64,000 nt of DNA from Lineus longissimus (lineage: Eukaryota > Nemertea > Pilidiophora > Heteronemertea > Lineidae), in contig NC_088324.1 in assembly GCF_910592395.1 (NCBI RefSeq), forward strand, positions 4,926,953 through 4,990,952. The letters are read 5' to 3'. The position numbers and the translations under genes were made by a program. This document shows, piece by piece, positions 24,901 through 31,764 of this stretch. Within the stretch, counting starts at the first letter, position 1, and each line of letters begins with the position of its first letter. Below the pieces are notes generated by a model, which was not told the DNA's origin, ran no database searches, and was given only the letters and a program-made list of their open reading frames with translations.

Positions 24901-25913
24901 AATGTGTCTTCTCTTTATTTTTGTTTACCACAATGTCAATGTCAATGTCATTCAAATTGCATATAACTACTTCACTTTGGTTTGAATTGGACGGGTCAGC
25001 TGAGAATGTATCAACCGATAACTGGCTTTTGCAACACTTGAATTATCATGTGCCACGCCCAGTCTGCCCCTCCCGAGTTGCTGAAACAACAGCATGGCAG
25101 ACTTGCAACATTGAAAAAGGAAATGTGGGCAGAATTAGGCCTACTGAAACGCTGTCATTCACAAAATAAGAAAAGACGATTGCCAAAGTGTGAGGCTTTA
25201 TAAAATTTTATCCTGGAGATTTTGTTTCTTGTAACTTTAATACATGAACAGTGTTTCGCATGCATTTTAGTTCCGAAGTCTCCAAGGGGAAATAAGGGAG
25301 CACAAATAAAGCACACGTCAAGACTAACAAGATTATTACAAAACATATTTTACCTTTTTTTCTCCGTATCTAGCTCCTCCTGAAGAGACGGTACTTTCAA
25401 CTCCAGCTTACATCTTTCCCTTTCGCTCTCGTCCAGTAATTTTCTGGCCTGAGCCAACTCCCCCTCGTATATACCTTTCACCTCAGCAGTTTCCCTGCCC
25501 CATTTTGCCCTCAGATCGTCTAACTCCCCGGCCAATTTTTTGTTCTGAGCCTCTAGAAATCGGACCTTTTCGATGTAACTTGCAAGCCTTTCGTTCAAAT
25601 CTTGCATGTCCTTCTTCTCCCTCTTTCTGTTCTTCTGGACATTTGCTGTCCCCAGCGCCGACATGTTTGAGTAGGCCCCAGGTGGGGTTGCCATGCTCGA
25701 AGCGCCCATTGATGATCTCATGTGCATACTCATGCTAGATCCGCCGCCTCCGCCACCGCCCATCCCAAATCCAGCGCCGGTCCTATTGATGGCGTAATAG
25801 GGCCTAGCAGCCATGATAGGCTCACGGGTTTGTCCACCTTCAGACTCATAGCGGTACGTGGTCTTCGTGACAGTTTTATCGCCTCCCTTTTGTTGCTCCG
25901 TTTTCGTAGCCAT
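942..25913 (-). CDS. L-type cytoplasmic intermediate filament protein with giant acidic tail and lamin tail domain (complete gene, 11 coding exons)
   Basis: Structural cytoskeletal protein that should assemble into cytoplasmic 10-nm filaments. Coding exons on the minus strand are 25913-25354, 15571-15385, 14134-14039, 13249-13088, 12908-12783, 12530-12310, 10449-8549, 3437-3310, 2940-2836, 1963-1853 and 983-942. All introns are GT-AG and all phases match; total 3639 nt, 1212 aa. Domains: Gly/Ser/Met-rich head (about 1-100); coil 1A (about 102-136, with LNERLASYIEKVRFLEAQN); coil 1B about 138-143 residues, i.e. lamin length rather than the 101 of chordate IFs; rod end with LELEIAAYRKLLEGEETR (to 451); acidic tail insert (452-1084); LTD (1085-1212). 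There is no CaaX box and no evident basic NLS, so it is not a nuclear lamin. Known: L-type IFs with an LTD are characteristic of protostomes. Odd: the roughly 634-residue insert before the LTD. Transcript evidence is lacking, so alternative exons remain possible. Confidence 0.93.
1053..1290 (+). mobile_element. tRNA-derived SINE (family 1), degraded copy in the last intron
   Basis: An A-box-like TAGCGTACTGGTTAA at about 1065 is followed by a worn B-box region, then a body (GTTTGAGGCTCAATATAAAA) and a tail (TGTCTATGCCAAGGCA) shared with the copies at 42.9 and 56.9 kb. It occupies part of the intron between exons 10 and 11. The rest of 984-1852 shows nothing recognisable. Confidence 0.6.
1853..1963 (-). 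CDS. IF gene exon 10: lamin tail domain, C-terminal part
   Basis: Residues 1163-1199, 111 nt, phase 0 to phase 0. Contains GVGGNIQTTLLNAEGE, the counterpart of the lamin GCGNSLRTALINSTGEE segment. Acceptor TTTCAG|ATC, donor GAG|GTAATA. Confidence 0.93.
1964..2835. other. IF intron 9, no recognisable feature
   Basis: Intron between exons 9 and 10. No repeat, RNA or extra exon was recognised. The same holds for intron 8 (2941-3309). Confidence 0.6.
2836..2940 (-). CDS. IF gene exon 9: lamin tail domain, middle
   Basis: Residues 1128-1162, 105 nt, phase 0 to phase 0. Reads DEVLEGWKVHRKIEGKAPVS and continues to ITIAGNKKAK. The L-x-GW-x-x-x-R pattern corresponds to the LTD strand that in lamins reads LGGW. 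Acceptor TTCAG|GAC, donor AAG|GTACGT. Confidence 0.93.
3310..3437 (-). CDS. IF gene exon 8: start of lamin tail domain
   Basis: Residues 1085-1127. Acceptor AATAG|GT; the two first bases join the G left by exon 7 to make Gly. It encodes a short linker and then SAKGNISVAECDASGKFIVF and ENTGKK, the first beta strands of the LTD immunoglobulin-like fold. Donor AAG|GTTAGC, phase 0. Joined directly to exon 6 it would be out of frame and stop after 11 codons. Confidence 0.93.
3728..4474. mobile_element. Non-autonomous TIR element, copy A, with perfect 9-bp target duplication
   Basis: Terminal inverted repeats of about 100 bp start GGGTAT(AT)TGGAAAACTATGG. They continue through the paired TGGACTGGACTGGGAAAG stretch to the CACCGCCT region. 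The element is flanked by the perfect direct repeat TTCATATTC (3719-3727 and 4475-4483). A 9-bp duplication with long TIRs is typical of Mutator-like elements; the assignment is inference. No transposase is encoded. A second copy is at 21837-22411. Confidence 0.85.
4150..4330 (+). repeat. Internal tandem repeat of TIR element A (AAGTGCCTTRCCCAAGG units)
   Basis: Four degenerate units at about 4152, 4208, 4257 and 4310 share A-G-T-G-C-C-T-T-R-C-C-C-A-A-G-G followed by CACACCTCACACTT-like sequence, spaced about 49-56 bp. Related motifs occur in copy B (near 22255) and near 59430. Confidence 0.7.
5577..5660 (+). repeat. Polypurine (GA-rich) tract
   Basis: More than 80 nt almost exclusively of A and G, with GAGAGAG and GGGAGGG runs, in intron 7. 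Such mirror-like tracts can form triplex DNA; no gene function is implied. Confidence 0.8.
8549..10449 (-). CDS. IF gene exon 7: 634-residue acidic repeat-bearing tail insert
   Basis: A 1901-nt exon (residues 451-1085) between the rod and the LTD. The acceptor CAAACAG|G completes the Arg codon from exon 6, and the donor GGTG|GTATGT leaves one base that pairs with exon 8. It begins with three near-identical SSASSQAYS units, then becomes very Glu/Asp/Gly-rich. A 13-unit heptad array follows at residues about 708-798. Around residues 985-1010 there is a less acidic, possibly amphipathic stretch (ISPEMELKIELADALTSS). Tails of this kind project from filaments and set spacing in neurofilaments; that role here is inference. 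No run of KSP repeats is present, unlike vertebrate or squid heavy neurofilament tails. Reading through the donor would stay open to a stop at 8409, adding about 46 residues, so an LTD-less isoform by intron retention is conceivable. Confidence 0.9.
9408..9680 (-). repeat. Heptad-peptide array in the IF tail, 13 x 21 bp
   Basis: Thirteen consecutive 7-residue units fit the loose consensus A-E-x-x-x-x-G/E, from ADETIRE and ADGETYG at the N-terminal end through AELTSDG, AEVTEDG and AEENNGG to AEVTTGE. The DNA repeats every 21 nt without breaking the frame and is fully open across 273 nt. Units are diverged, so the array is old enough to show selection for acidity rather than for exact sequence. 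Confidence 0.88.
10347..10427 (-). repeat. 27-bp coding tandem repeat (Ser-rich nonapeptide x3)
   Basis: Three nearly identical 27-bp units with period 27 encode SSASSQAYS-type nonapeptides at residues about 459-485, immediately after the rod. Near-identity at the DNA level indicates recent duplication, and copy number may be polymorphic. Confidence 0.92.
11083..11126 (+). promoter_or_regulatory. Compact CCAAT / CRE / GC-box / TATA-like promoter, antisense to the IF gene
   Basis: Read 5' to 3' on the plus strand: inverted CCAAT (GATTGGC, about 11075-11081), a CRE-like TGACGTAA (about 11098), a GC box GGGCGGGG and then TTTCAATAAATAGG. Spacing and order resemble an inducible RNA polymerase II promoter. 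A start site near 11150 would give a leader of about 150 nt before the ATG at 11299. Confidence 0.45.
11299..11649 (+). pseudogene. Acidic, Pro-rich 116-codon reading frame with one internal TAA (candidate nested gene)
   Basis: Starts MTTAPPPLLPSPRVHYLVEE. The first part is rich in Asp/Glu (NFCMDEVFDEDICKLL) and ends at TAA 11488-11490. The same frame then stays open for another 52 codons to TGA (11647-11649), ending PPADIELADIDELFIPS. Both halves are Pro-rich, and both carry acidic-hydrophobic patches of the kind seen in transactivation domains. The shared style and frame suggest one ancestral protein of about 116 residues, now broken by a nonsense codon or expressed by readthrough. A duplicated ACACACCA-CACT-CAGTCATT unit straddles the stop. 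I do not recognise the family. It could also be chance open sequence, although a promoter-like cluster lies just upstream. Confidence 0.35.
12310..12530 (-). CDS. IF gene exon 6: end of coil 2 with the rod-end consensus
   Basis: Residues 378-451, 221 nt, phase 0 in and phase 2 out. It carries LLDAKLSLELEIAAYRKLLE followed by GEETR, the helix-termination motif that is the most conserved feature of IF proteins. The donor AG|GTAGGC splits the last Arg codon. The first base of exon 7 completes AGG and continues in frame. Confidence 0.96.
12783..12908 (-). CDS. IF gene exon 5: coil 2
   Basis: Residues 336-377, 126 nt, phase 0 to phase 0, encoding MQEFRSGATRQNMESTHAKE and a further coiled-coil stretch ending LRAKLADLEAK. 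Acceptor TTCAG|ATG, donor AAAG|GTAAGC. Confidence 0.95.
13088..13249 (-). CDS. IF gene exon 4: linker L12 and start of coil 2
   Basis: Residues 282-335, 162 nt, phase 0 to phase 0. Starts EMKELAALAYRDTTAEN and carries the FWKNELSQAIHDIQVEYE segment typical of the start of coil 2. Acceptor GTAG|GAG, donor AAAG|GTGAGA. Confidence 0.95.
14039..14134 (-). CDS. IF gene exon 3: end of coil 1B
   Basis: Residues 250-281, 96 nt, phase 0 at both ends. It begins DLENETLHRVCAEND and ends EELEFLKNVHEQ, a strongly conserved coil 1B C-terminal motif of IF proteins. Acceptor TTCAG|GAT, donor CAG|GTAGGT. Confidence 0.95.
15385..15571 (-). CDS. IF gene exon 2: coil 1B
   Basis: Residues 187-249, heptad-patterned coiled coil starting NAQMAKGIQDDKDKIENQHQ. 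The acceptor TTGCAG|A supplies the third base of the Arg codon begun in exon 1, and the donor CAG|GTAAAG leaves phase 0. With exon 3 it makes coil 1B long enough to contain the 42 residues that chordate cytoplasmic IFs lack. Confidence 0.94.
16619..16649. repeat. Perfect 14-bp inverted repeat, 3-nt loop
   Basis: TGTTTGCGTTACTC, then GGG, then its exact complement. A short perfect hairpin in intron 1 with no visible relation to neighbouring elements. Confidence 0.85.
17194..17413. mobile_element. Foldback/MITE-like element (about 220 bp)
   Basis: Arms beginning CTGCTGTGGCTG on the left pair with CAGCCACCGTAG on the right, continuing through GAAAGGACA and TTTTTAACA and into the ATCTCGA-TCGACTTAT core, so almost the whole element folds back. 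No clear target duplication was seen. Confidence 0.65.
19113..19618. repeat. Large inverted repeat: arms about 171 bp, spacer about 163 bp
   Basis: The left arm 19113-19284 and right arm 19448-19618 are reverse complements with moderate mismatches. The most conserved core includes ATCATCTAGAAATACCAACC and the CCACGTCGAGTGCCAT stretch. No target duplication was found, so it may be a MITE pair in inverted orientation or a foldback element. A transcript of intron 1 would contain a long hairpin. Confidence 0.8.
20321..20440 (+). repeat. 60-bp tandem duplication
   Basis: Two adjacent 60-bp units, each starting TCTAAAACCTCGAATACAAG and ending near TTCATTACA. Divergence is mostly in the middle (GAGGGTCCGTCCCC against GAGGCTTCGCCCCG). 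Confidence 0.9.
21758..21769 (-). other. Isolated tRNA B-box-like motif (SINE remnant?)
   Basis: The minus strand reads GGTTCGATACCC inside a GCTGGTTCGATACCCACA context like that at 41.18 kb. No cloverleaf can be drawn, so it is best read as a worn SINE head rather than a tRNA gene. Confidence 0.35.
21837..22411. mobile_element. Non-autonomous TIR element, copy B (right terminus shortened)
   Basis: Same left terminus as copy A (GGGTATTGGAAAACT), same internal AGTGCCTTACCCAAGG motif and the same right subterminal sequence up to the TTTTGTAAT stretch. The last roughly 20 bp are missing. The direct repeat ATCAGACA flanks it (21829-21836 and 22412-22419), which agrees with an 8-9 bp duplication or with chance. 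Confidence 0.8.
22479..22767. mobile_element. MITE-like TIR element (289 bp)
   Basis: Ends with ACAGTCCTAC/GTAGGACTGT inverted repeats that extend about 80 bp, including the AGAAAGTAAATGTCCAC stretch and ATCACAGAGATA. No convincing target duplication. It lies 60 bp from copy B in intron 1. Confidence 0.8.
23620..23990 (+). repeat. AAGATGGCCGCC-type repeat, about 148-bp period
   Basis: Units centred at about 23627 (partial), 23762 and 23910 share AAGATGGCC-rCCTkGCAGC followed by ATA-TkGATa and GAACCGAAAA-like sequence. The same family with a 145-bp period occurs at 45.57-45.77 kb, and with a 134-bp period at 63.6-63.78 kb. Confidence 0.7.
25354..25913 (-). CDS. IF gene exon 1: head, coil 1A, start of coil 1B
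   Basis: Encodes residues 1-187. The head is rich in Gly, Ser and Met, with a run of seven Gly near residue 52-58. It is followed by a basic stretch (QKNRKREKK) and the helix-initiation motif of IF coil 1A. The chosen ATG at 25913-25911 gives MATKTEQQ and has a favourable context (A at -3, G at +4). An in-frame ATG 54 nt upstream (25967-25965) would add 18 residues but lies only about 20 nt from the start site predicted from the TATA-like box, so I prefer the downstream one. The exon ends with a split Arg codon (AG, phase 2) at the donor AG|GTAAAA, and the next exon completes that codon. Confidence 0.93.
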
Positions 25914-26010
25914 CTTCAGATAGTAAACCTCGCCTAAACTCACAGAAAAACCTTTCAATGCTTTCACTTAGCTTCCAACCAGAAAAGACACCCAAGCCTG
26001 CTGCACGCCG

Positions 26011-26027
26011 CTTTTAAACTCCAATAA
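26011..26027 (-). promoter_or_regulatory. TATA-like box and adjacent CCAAT motif upstream of the IF gene
   Basis: On the minus strand, AGTTTAAAAG (26020-26011) is preceded directly by an inverted CCAAT motif (26027-26021), and another ATTGG lies near 26046-26051. About 98 bp separate the TATA-like box from the chosen ATG, which leaves room for a 5' UTR of about 70 nt starting near 25985. No 5' UTR intron is needed. Confidence 0.5.
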
Positions 26028-26049
26028 CATTTCTGTTCAATCCATCCAA

Positions 26050-29000
26050 TCACAGCCGCGCGTTGTTATACCACGTGATCAATACATTGATGAACGCTCC
26101 GCGGCTCGACTCGCGTCTGTACAGGCTGCAAGCTTCAATCACTGAATAGAAAAAAAGCAGTGCATGAACGCATATATCAATGGATGACGCTTGTTTTCGG
26201 TCTCTCTCAACTGGCCTAAATTTCTCGTGACCGGTTTTGGCCACGGAAACGAGGTGAATGGTTATGGAAATGCCTAACCCACGTCAGGCGACATGCAGGA
26301 ACAGGTTAAGATCCATGAATGTCATTTCCATATCGTCTGTGAGGGTGAGGGCATTTCATGACATATGAAAATTTCTTTCGAGACAGAAGAATCCGAGTAT
26401 TATGAAATGATCTCATTCTGAAACAACACAAGAGTTGGATATTGGCCATCACTAAGAAAAAGAGCCATCTGGACATTGTAAAAATTAACTGGTAATTACA
26501 TGTATTGTATATCGGGCGACCTAAAAAACACAGTTCGTTTATGGCTGAATCGTCGCTTTATCACCACACGTCTTTCATTTCAACTTTTGGTCCATTACAT
26601 AGTTTGCAAGTGTAACATAACACTCTCTTCAATTAACCAATATTGTGTAAGGTGCACGCCTTATCTGGCAACAAGTGATCCAGAGTGGCGGAGCAGAGTA
26701 TAGCACTCTACGCGTACATCAGCGAGACTGAGATATTGATCTCACGTCCCTGTGCTGTGGCATAGCTGGTATGTCGCTATACTGTCTGCATGGTAAGCAT
26801 GCAGCCCTAGGCACAGAATTCGAAAATACTTCAAACAGAACTGAAATTAACTTTGGGTGAAGTTTCCAATGCAGATGTGAAAAACTGTAGTTTCTAATTA
26901 ATTATACTCGGGTGACTCGAATAGAACCCGCCTCGTGCTAAAAAGTGGATATCTCAGAAATGTTAGTATAGAAAGTATTACCATATTTTCGGCTACCTCT
27001 AGGCCAAACGAGATATAAAAGAAGAAGTGTGAACGCTGTCTCAATTATTTTTGTATGACGTGCGAGGGAAACATATCGGTGCGAGGTTGGCGACAATATC
27101 GGTAAATCACTTGCAGGTCTCTTGGCATTGTAACAAACAAGAATGAAAATGTCTGGCGTGGCATTTCGAAGCCTGATTGTAATGTTAATTCTGGAGAATA
27201 ATTATTTTCGAATAAGCTCATAATTTTTGGAGGGAAAATACAATTTTTGGCAAAGTCTATCAATTAGAGAAAGGTACATTACAGGGTAGCTCTGAATATG
27301 ATATTTCCCTGGATAGACGCACGCACTGAAAAACACCGCTGATGATCACTTTTGGTGAACTCTTTGGGAGAAAATTGTGTAAAACTTGAAAACTCATGGT
27401 TTTGTATAAATGTACTCTAATTACGAAACCTGCACTCCTTCCATCGACGTTTGATGTTGCGCATGTGCGGTACCCGAAACGCAACTTTGCACGAAGTCAA
27501 ACAGCATGATAAGTGCCCTTTAAGGAGCGTTCACCAGTCGTCATTTTACCCCGCGAAAATATTGGGTGTTTGCTGACAGCTTTTGGATATCCATAACATA
27601 ATGTAGAAAGGGCCGTGATCAGTTTCAAGTAAGTGGGAAATAACTTTGATTTCTCTCTTAACGAACGCATTATAATTCTATAACTTAAACACGCGATGGC
27701 CCTTTGACCATCCTAACAACGATTTCACATCTGTCAATCCGAAACCAAGATCGTACATCAAATAACGTATTGCACAAGCGCTAGATTCCAACTCATCAAA
27801 AAGTATTTACAAACTTCAACAATTATGGAATGAAAATAGCAATTTTCGAACACTTTGATTGACCTCGTAGGCATTACGGTTATAAGTGGGTCAACTGGTT
27901 ATGAGGACAATAGCCTTTCTAAGGGCGATATGTCAATTAGAAGGATGCAGAAATAGATGGTGTTATCAGAGTTCTTCAAATAAACAAATGGGTTAAAGCT
28001 TGTGTCTTGAACAAGTTGACAAAAACAAACTCAAGGACAATGTAACACTTGATGACCAATCTTCAACCTGTTGGTGAGGCTGGCCTGCAATGTAATAGTT
28101 CCATTTATATACCGCAATAGTAAAGTAAAGATTAACGAGTCACGCAATGCTTTGATAAATGTATTCAGCAACATAAATATTGAGGAGAGAAAAACGATAG
28201 TAAAATAAAAGCATGCAGTGACATCAGTGAGTTAACCATGTAATTTTCCTTACATAATGCTCTTGCACAATATTACATGCTGACTTTCTCAACCAGTAGC
28301 TACTAACCATCCACATTTCAAATGCTATGTTAAAATGAACAGCGACTCCTTTGCTGGGGACAACGCACCAGGTAGGGTCTGACCAGACCACTTGGTTTCG
28401 CATTGAGCCATTTAGGTCAGACTGATACCTGATCTGTTGCCTAAAATGGTTTATTATGGAATCTCGGAAAGTCTGGCTGTGCATCACCACGAAGACAAAT
28501 AATTTTATTAGCTGGTGATAAAGAAAGCACGCGACCGCTTCTGAACTCAGGTCAACTGTCAGGATGGTGAAAAACTGTACCAATCACTTTCTCAGTCACT
28601 GCACATCCAAGTGGTCTGTGACGGCGATGACCAAATTCTGAGAAAACAATACAAGCACGATACCGAAGTAAGAAATTGCGCATTAAATGTTATCAACCCA
28701 ATAATGTACCACATTGTCAACGTTCAGAGAGCAGAGATACATTATACAGTCGAATCAAATGATCTGAAAAGGATCTACTAAGACGTAGTCTACGCGCTTA
28801 TTGTGCAGCGTGAATATCATGACATAGGCTTTAAATGGCAGCCCTTAACTAGTTTCACTTGACGTATAGGCAAGCGGGAGTAGACAAAATTATCTTGTTA
28901 TATAATGGTCACGATGAATCAATATTTTGCAAATGCGATTATACGAATTATGGTGACTATTCATCCGCCAATCAAAACGTGCATTCACTTATGATTTCAT

Positions 29001-29840
29001 ACTGTTCGACTTACATACCGTATATTAATACACGATGCCCTGATCGGTAAGTTTTATAGTTCCCGATGATTTACGCGTTATATTTGGATGGATCTTGCTC
29101 TTGTCGATAATATGCATGCTTTAAATCAGTGAACGCGGAAATTTTGATTGGCGGATTGAATGGCCGCCACAGGCAGGCCCACGTGTATTTCGGAATAATT
29201 TTCTTGCATGGCACAATTCTGATTCATTGCGGCCATTAATTCGGTAATTTCGTCCACTCCCGCCAGCCATAGACGTGTTTTCCACATCATGCATCCACAC
29301 TGAGGGTATATTTAGACCAGGCGACCTGATGTGGCCTAAGAACTTGAACTAGGTCATCTGACTTACTGTGATGAATATAATTATTTGATGAATAGGCCGC
29401 GTTTGATAACAAGGAATTGTAAATATAAAATGTCTGTGTGAAAATTTGATCAATTGAGATATGACCTCTTCAGGTTGACAAATTTAGATATTCTTCGTTT
29501 TGGAGTCTCCTAAAGGTATTTAAATGATAGAACCCTTCAACAATGCGGCAGGGCGTCCAGTTAGCCAAGCTCGCTTGAAAGGAAAAAAATATGTAATGAA
29601 GTATGAAAAACCGTGTCGTTGGATTCTTTTAATGGAATATCGTTGTGTTTATCTGGTAAAAAGTTTCTTGAAGCATGATTCGCATCTATAGAGAAAAAGG
29701 CAGTTGGTCCTGTCGAGAGTGAACAAATAAGAAAAATATAGATGTATTTATTTTGTGCGTGCACCACAGAGTAAACCGCATGTCATATTGTCTCTGTTCG
29801 CTCATCTTGGTTTTTTTTCTTGTGCGGCAGCCATTCGCCC
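26050..29840. other. Upstream intergenic region, no recognised gene
   Basis: Only short unrelated open frames. A 21-bp motif (GTATATCGGGCGACCTAAAA plus A) at 26507-26527 recurs almost exactly at 39472-39492 and may be a transposon terminus. Confidence 0.5.
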
Positions 29841-29843
29841 CTA

Positions 29844-29928
29844 CAAGGTGGCCCAGAAAACGTTTCCGTCACACAAGATACACAATAGAATTATGTTGTA
29901 GAAGGGAAACGTTTTCTGGGCAACTCTG
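29844..29928. mobile_element. 85-bp hairpin MITE with TA target duplication
   Basis: Termini CAAGGTGGCCCAGAAAACG and (reverse) CAGAGTTGCCCAGAAAACG pair over about 26 bp. TA flanks both ends (29842-29843 and 29929-29930). The terminal sequence resembles that of the large foldback element 150 bp away (AGRGTGGTCCAGAAAAAACG), so both likely use the same Tc1/mariner-type transposase. Confidence 0.8.
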
Positions 29929-30424
29929 TAGTGCACGTAGGTTGTGTGACCATTATAGAAGGTAAAAGCAACACAAGTTGAGTACTCACAAACATGACAA
30001 ACGAAGGCTAGATCGAACCATCCTGATCAAATTTAAACATTATGTTAAATCCACAAACGAGGATCCAATTTTGTGCAATATAGGGTGGTCCAGAAAAAAC
30101 GCAACCGGATACTTCCTGTACAGGGGGTTAAAACCATTGAGACCACTGGATGGGGAATCTTTCTAGAAGAAGAGGGATACCACGATCGACTGTTTCTGTT
30201 CAGTAGTTTTGTTGTAGAGACGTTTATGTGAAGCAAGGCCAGGTTCAATGCAGAAAAAATGAACGTTGCTGCTGTAGGTCAGAGTCATCTCGGTGGTGTG
30301 TATGGAATGCCAAAGCGGAATAAACTCAACACAAGAAAATATCTCAAGATATTCTAAATTCTCTACCAACAATCATGAACTTCAACCAAAACTTTAAAGA
30401 AACAAAAAAAAACGCAAGAAAGAG

Positions 30425-30720
30425 GAAACACCTCAAGATAAAAAAACCTCCCTCAAAGAAAAATAATTCGCCTCAACATTAAAAAAGTCCCTCAAGGCAA
30501 AAATTCCCTCAAGATATAAAAACTCTCTCAAGATATAAAAATTCCCTCAAGAAAAAGAATTCGCCTCAACATTAAAAAGGTCCCTTAAGGCAAAAAATTC
30601 CCTCAAGATATAAAAACTCTCTCAAGATATAAAAACTCCCTCAAGAAAAAGAATTCGCCTCAACATTAAAAAAGTCCCTCAAGACAAAAAATTCCCTCAA
30701 GATATAAAAACTCCCCCAAG
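30425..30720 (+). repeat. Higher-order satellite array in the left arm (93-94 bp period)
   Basis: Five unit types of 18-19 bp, each starting CTCAA or CTTAA, follow one another in fixed order: CTCAAGATATAAAAACTCT, a TTCC variant, CTCAAGAAAAAGAATTCGC, CTCAACATTAAAAAGGTCC and CTTAAGGCAAAAAATTCC. The set repeats at 30472, 30565 and 30659. The reverse-complement array fills 30975-31330. Confidence 0.9.
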
Positions 30721-30723
30721 ACT

Positions 30724-30968
30724 CACGTGACCAGGATCAAGAATCACGTGACACGCATAAATCCCTGACGTCAGACGTCGGCGCGCGAGCTGTCAGCTTT
30801 GACATTTTGAGGATGGCTCTGTGATATGACTAGCTGTGAACATCATCATGATAATGATCAGATCGCGAATAGATTCTCATCCCCGGGTGCTCATTGTCAT
30901 CGGTATGCGCGGGTCACGTGACATGGGTAACGGATCCTGGTCACGTGATTCTTGATCCTGGTCACGTG
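30724..30968. promoter_or_regulatory. Cluster of CACGTG E-boxes and a perfect CRE at the foldback centre
   Basis: CACGTG occurs five times (30724, 30745, 30915, 30942, 30963), and TGACGTCA occurs at 30766-30773 beside a GC-rich GACGTCGGCGCGCGAG stretch. Four of the E-boxes belong to the arm ends. The composition contrasts with the AT-rich arms and looks regulatory; activity is inference. Confidence 0.45.
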
Positions 30969-31764
30969 AGTCTTGGGGGAGTTTTTATATCTTGAGGGAA
31001 TTTTTTGTCTTGAGGGACTTTTTTAATGTTGAGGCGAATTCTTTTTCTTGAGGAAGTTTTTATATCTTGAGAGAGTTTTTATATCTTGAGGGAATTTTTT
31101 GCCTTGAGGGACCTTTTTAATGTTGAGGCGAATTATTTTTCTTGAGGGAGCTTTTTATATCTTGAGGGAAATTTTATATCTTGAGGGAATTTTTTAATGT
31201 TGAGGCGAATTCTTTTTCTAGAGGGAGTTTTTTATATCTTGAGGGAATTTTTTGCCTTGAGGGACTTTTTTAATGTTGAGGCGAATTATTTTTCTTTGAG
31301 GGAGGTTTTTTTTATCTTGAGCTGTTTCCTCTTTCTTGCGTCTTTTTTTTGTTTTGAGGGTGTTTCTTTAAATTTTTGGTTGAAGTTCATGATTGTTGGT
31401 AGAGAATTTAGAATATCTTGAGATATTTTCTTGTGTTGAGTTTATTCCGCTTTGGCCTGCCCACGCTCACACGACTTTTACTCAATTGCAAATAGTCACT
31501 AGGATCCTTGTCGACATTATTTCATATCAGTATCATTACCTAATATTTAATCCACCTACATGTAAGTTCAATTTACCGACACAGTTCGATTTTTCTTATG
31601 CGCGAAAAAAGCCTGTCTGTGCTTAACAAGATAGGCTCTAAAACAAAAACTACTGAACCAGATCGGGCGATCTTGGTATCATTCCTCTCCTAGAAAGATT
31701 CCCTATCCACTGAGCTTAAAGGTAGTGGAAGTATCCCGTTGCGTTTTTTCTGGACCACTCTGTA

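Larger units (their letters stand above)
15572..25353. other. IF intron 1 (9.8 kb), repeat-rich
   Basis: Separates the head/coil 1A exon from the rest of the rod. It holds a short perfect hairpin (16619-16649), several inverted-repeat elements (17194-17413, 19113-19618, 21837-22411, 22479-22767), a poly-G run (18485-18502), a 60-bp tandem duplication (20321-20440) and a 148-bp-period repeat (23620-23990). No coding exon was recognised. The position suits intronic enhancers but no specific one can be named. Confidence 0.6.
30081..31762. mobile_element. 1.68-kb foldback element with long arms and satellite-like interior
   Basis: The arms 30081-30752 and 30940-31762 are inverted copies around a 187-bp centre, and TA flanks both ends. 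Outer arm segments carry AGGGTGGTCCAGAAAAAACG and then CGGATACTTCC and GGGAATCTTTCTAGAA stretches; inner segments are arrays of about 19-bp units. No protein is encoded; open frames here are translations of the array. The right arm is about 150 bp longer, through extra array units. It is an excellent hairpin former if transcribed. Confidence 0.9.

Noticed and set aside
942-25913. Nuclear lamin instead of cytoplasmic IF
   Set aside because: Lamin-length coil 1B and an LTD are shared, but there is no CaaX box, no clear NLS after the rod, and the C-terminus (ERATHTQRT...) matches invertebrate cytoplasmic IFs.
31197-31421. Phe/Leu-rich plus-strand frame
   Set aside because: Translation of the AT-rich satellite in the right arm of the foldback element.
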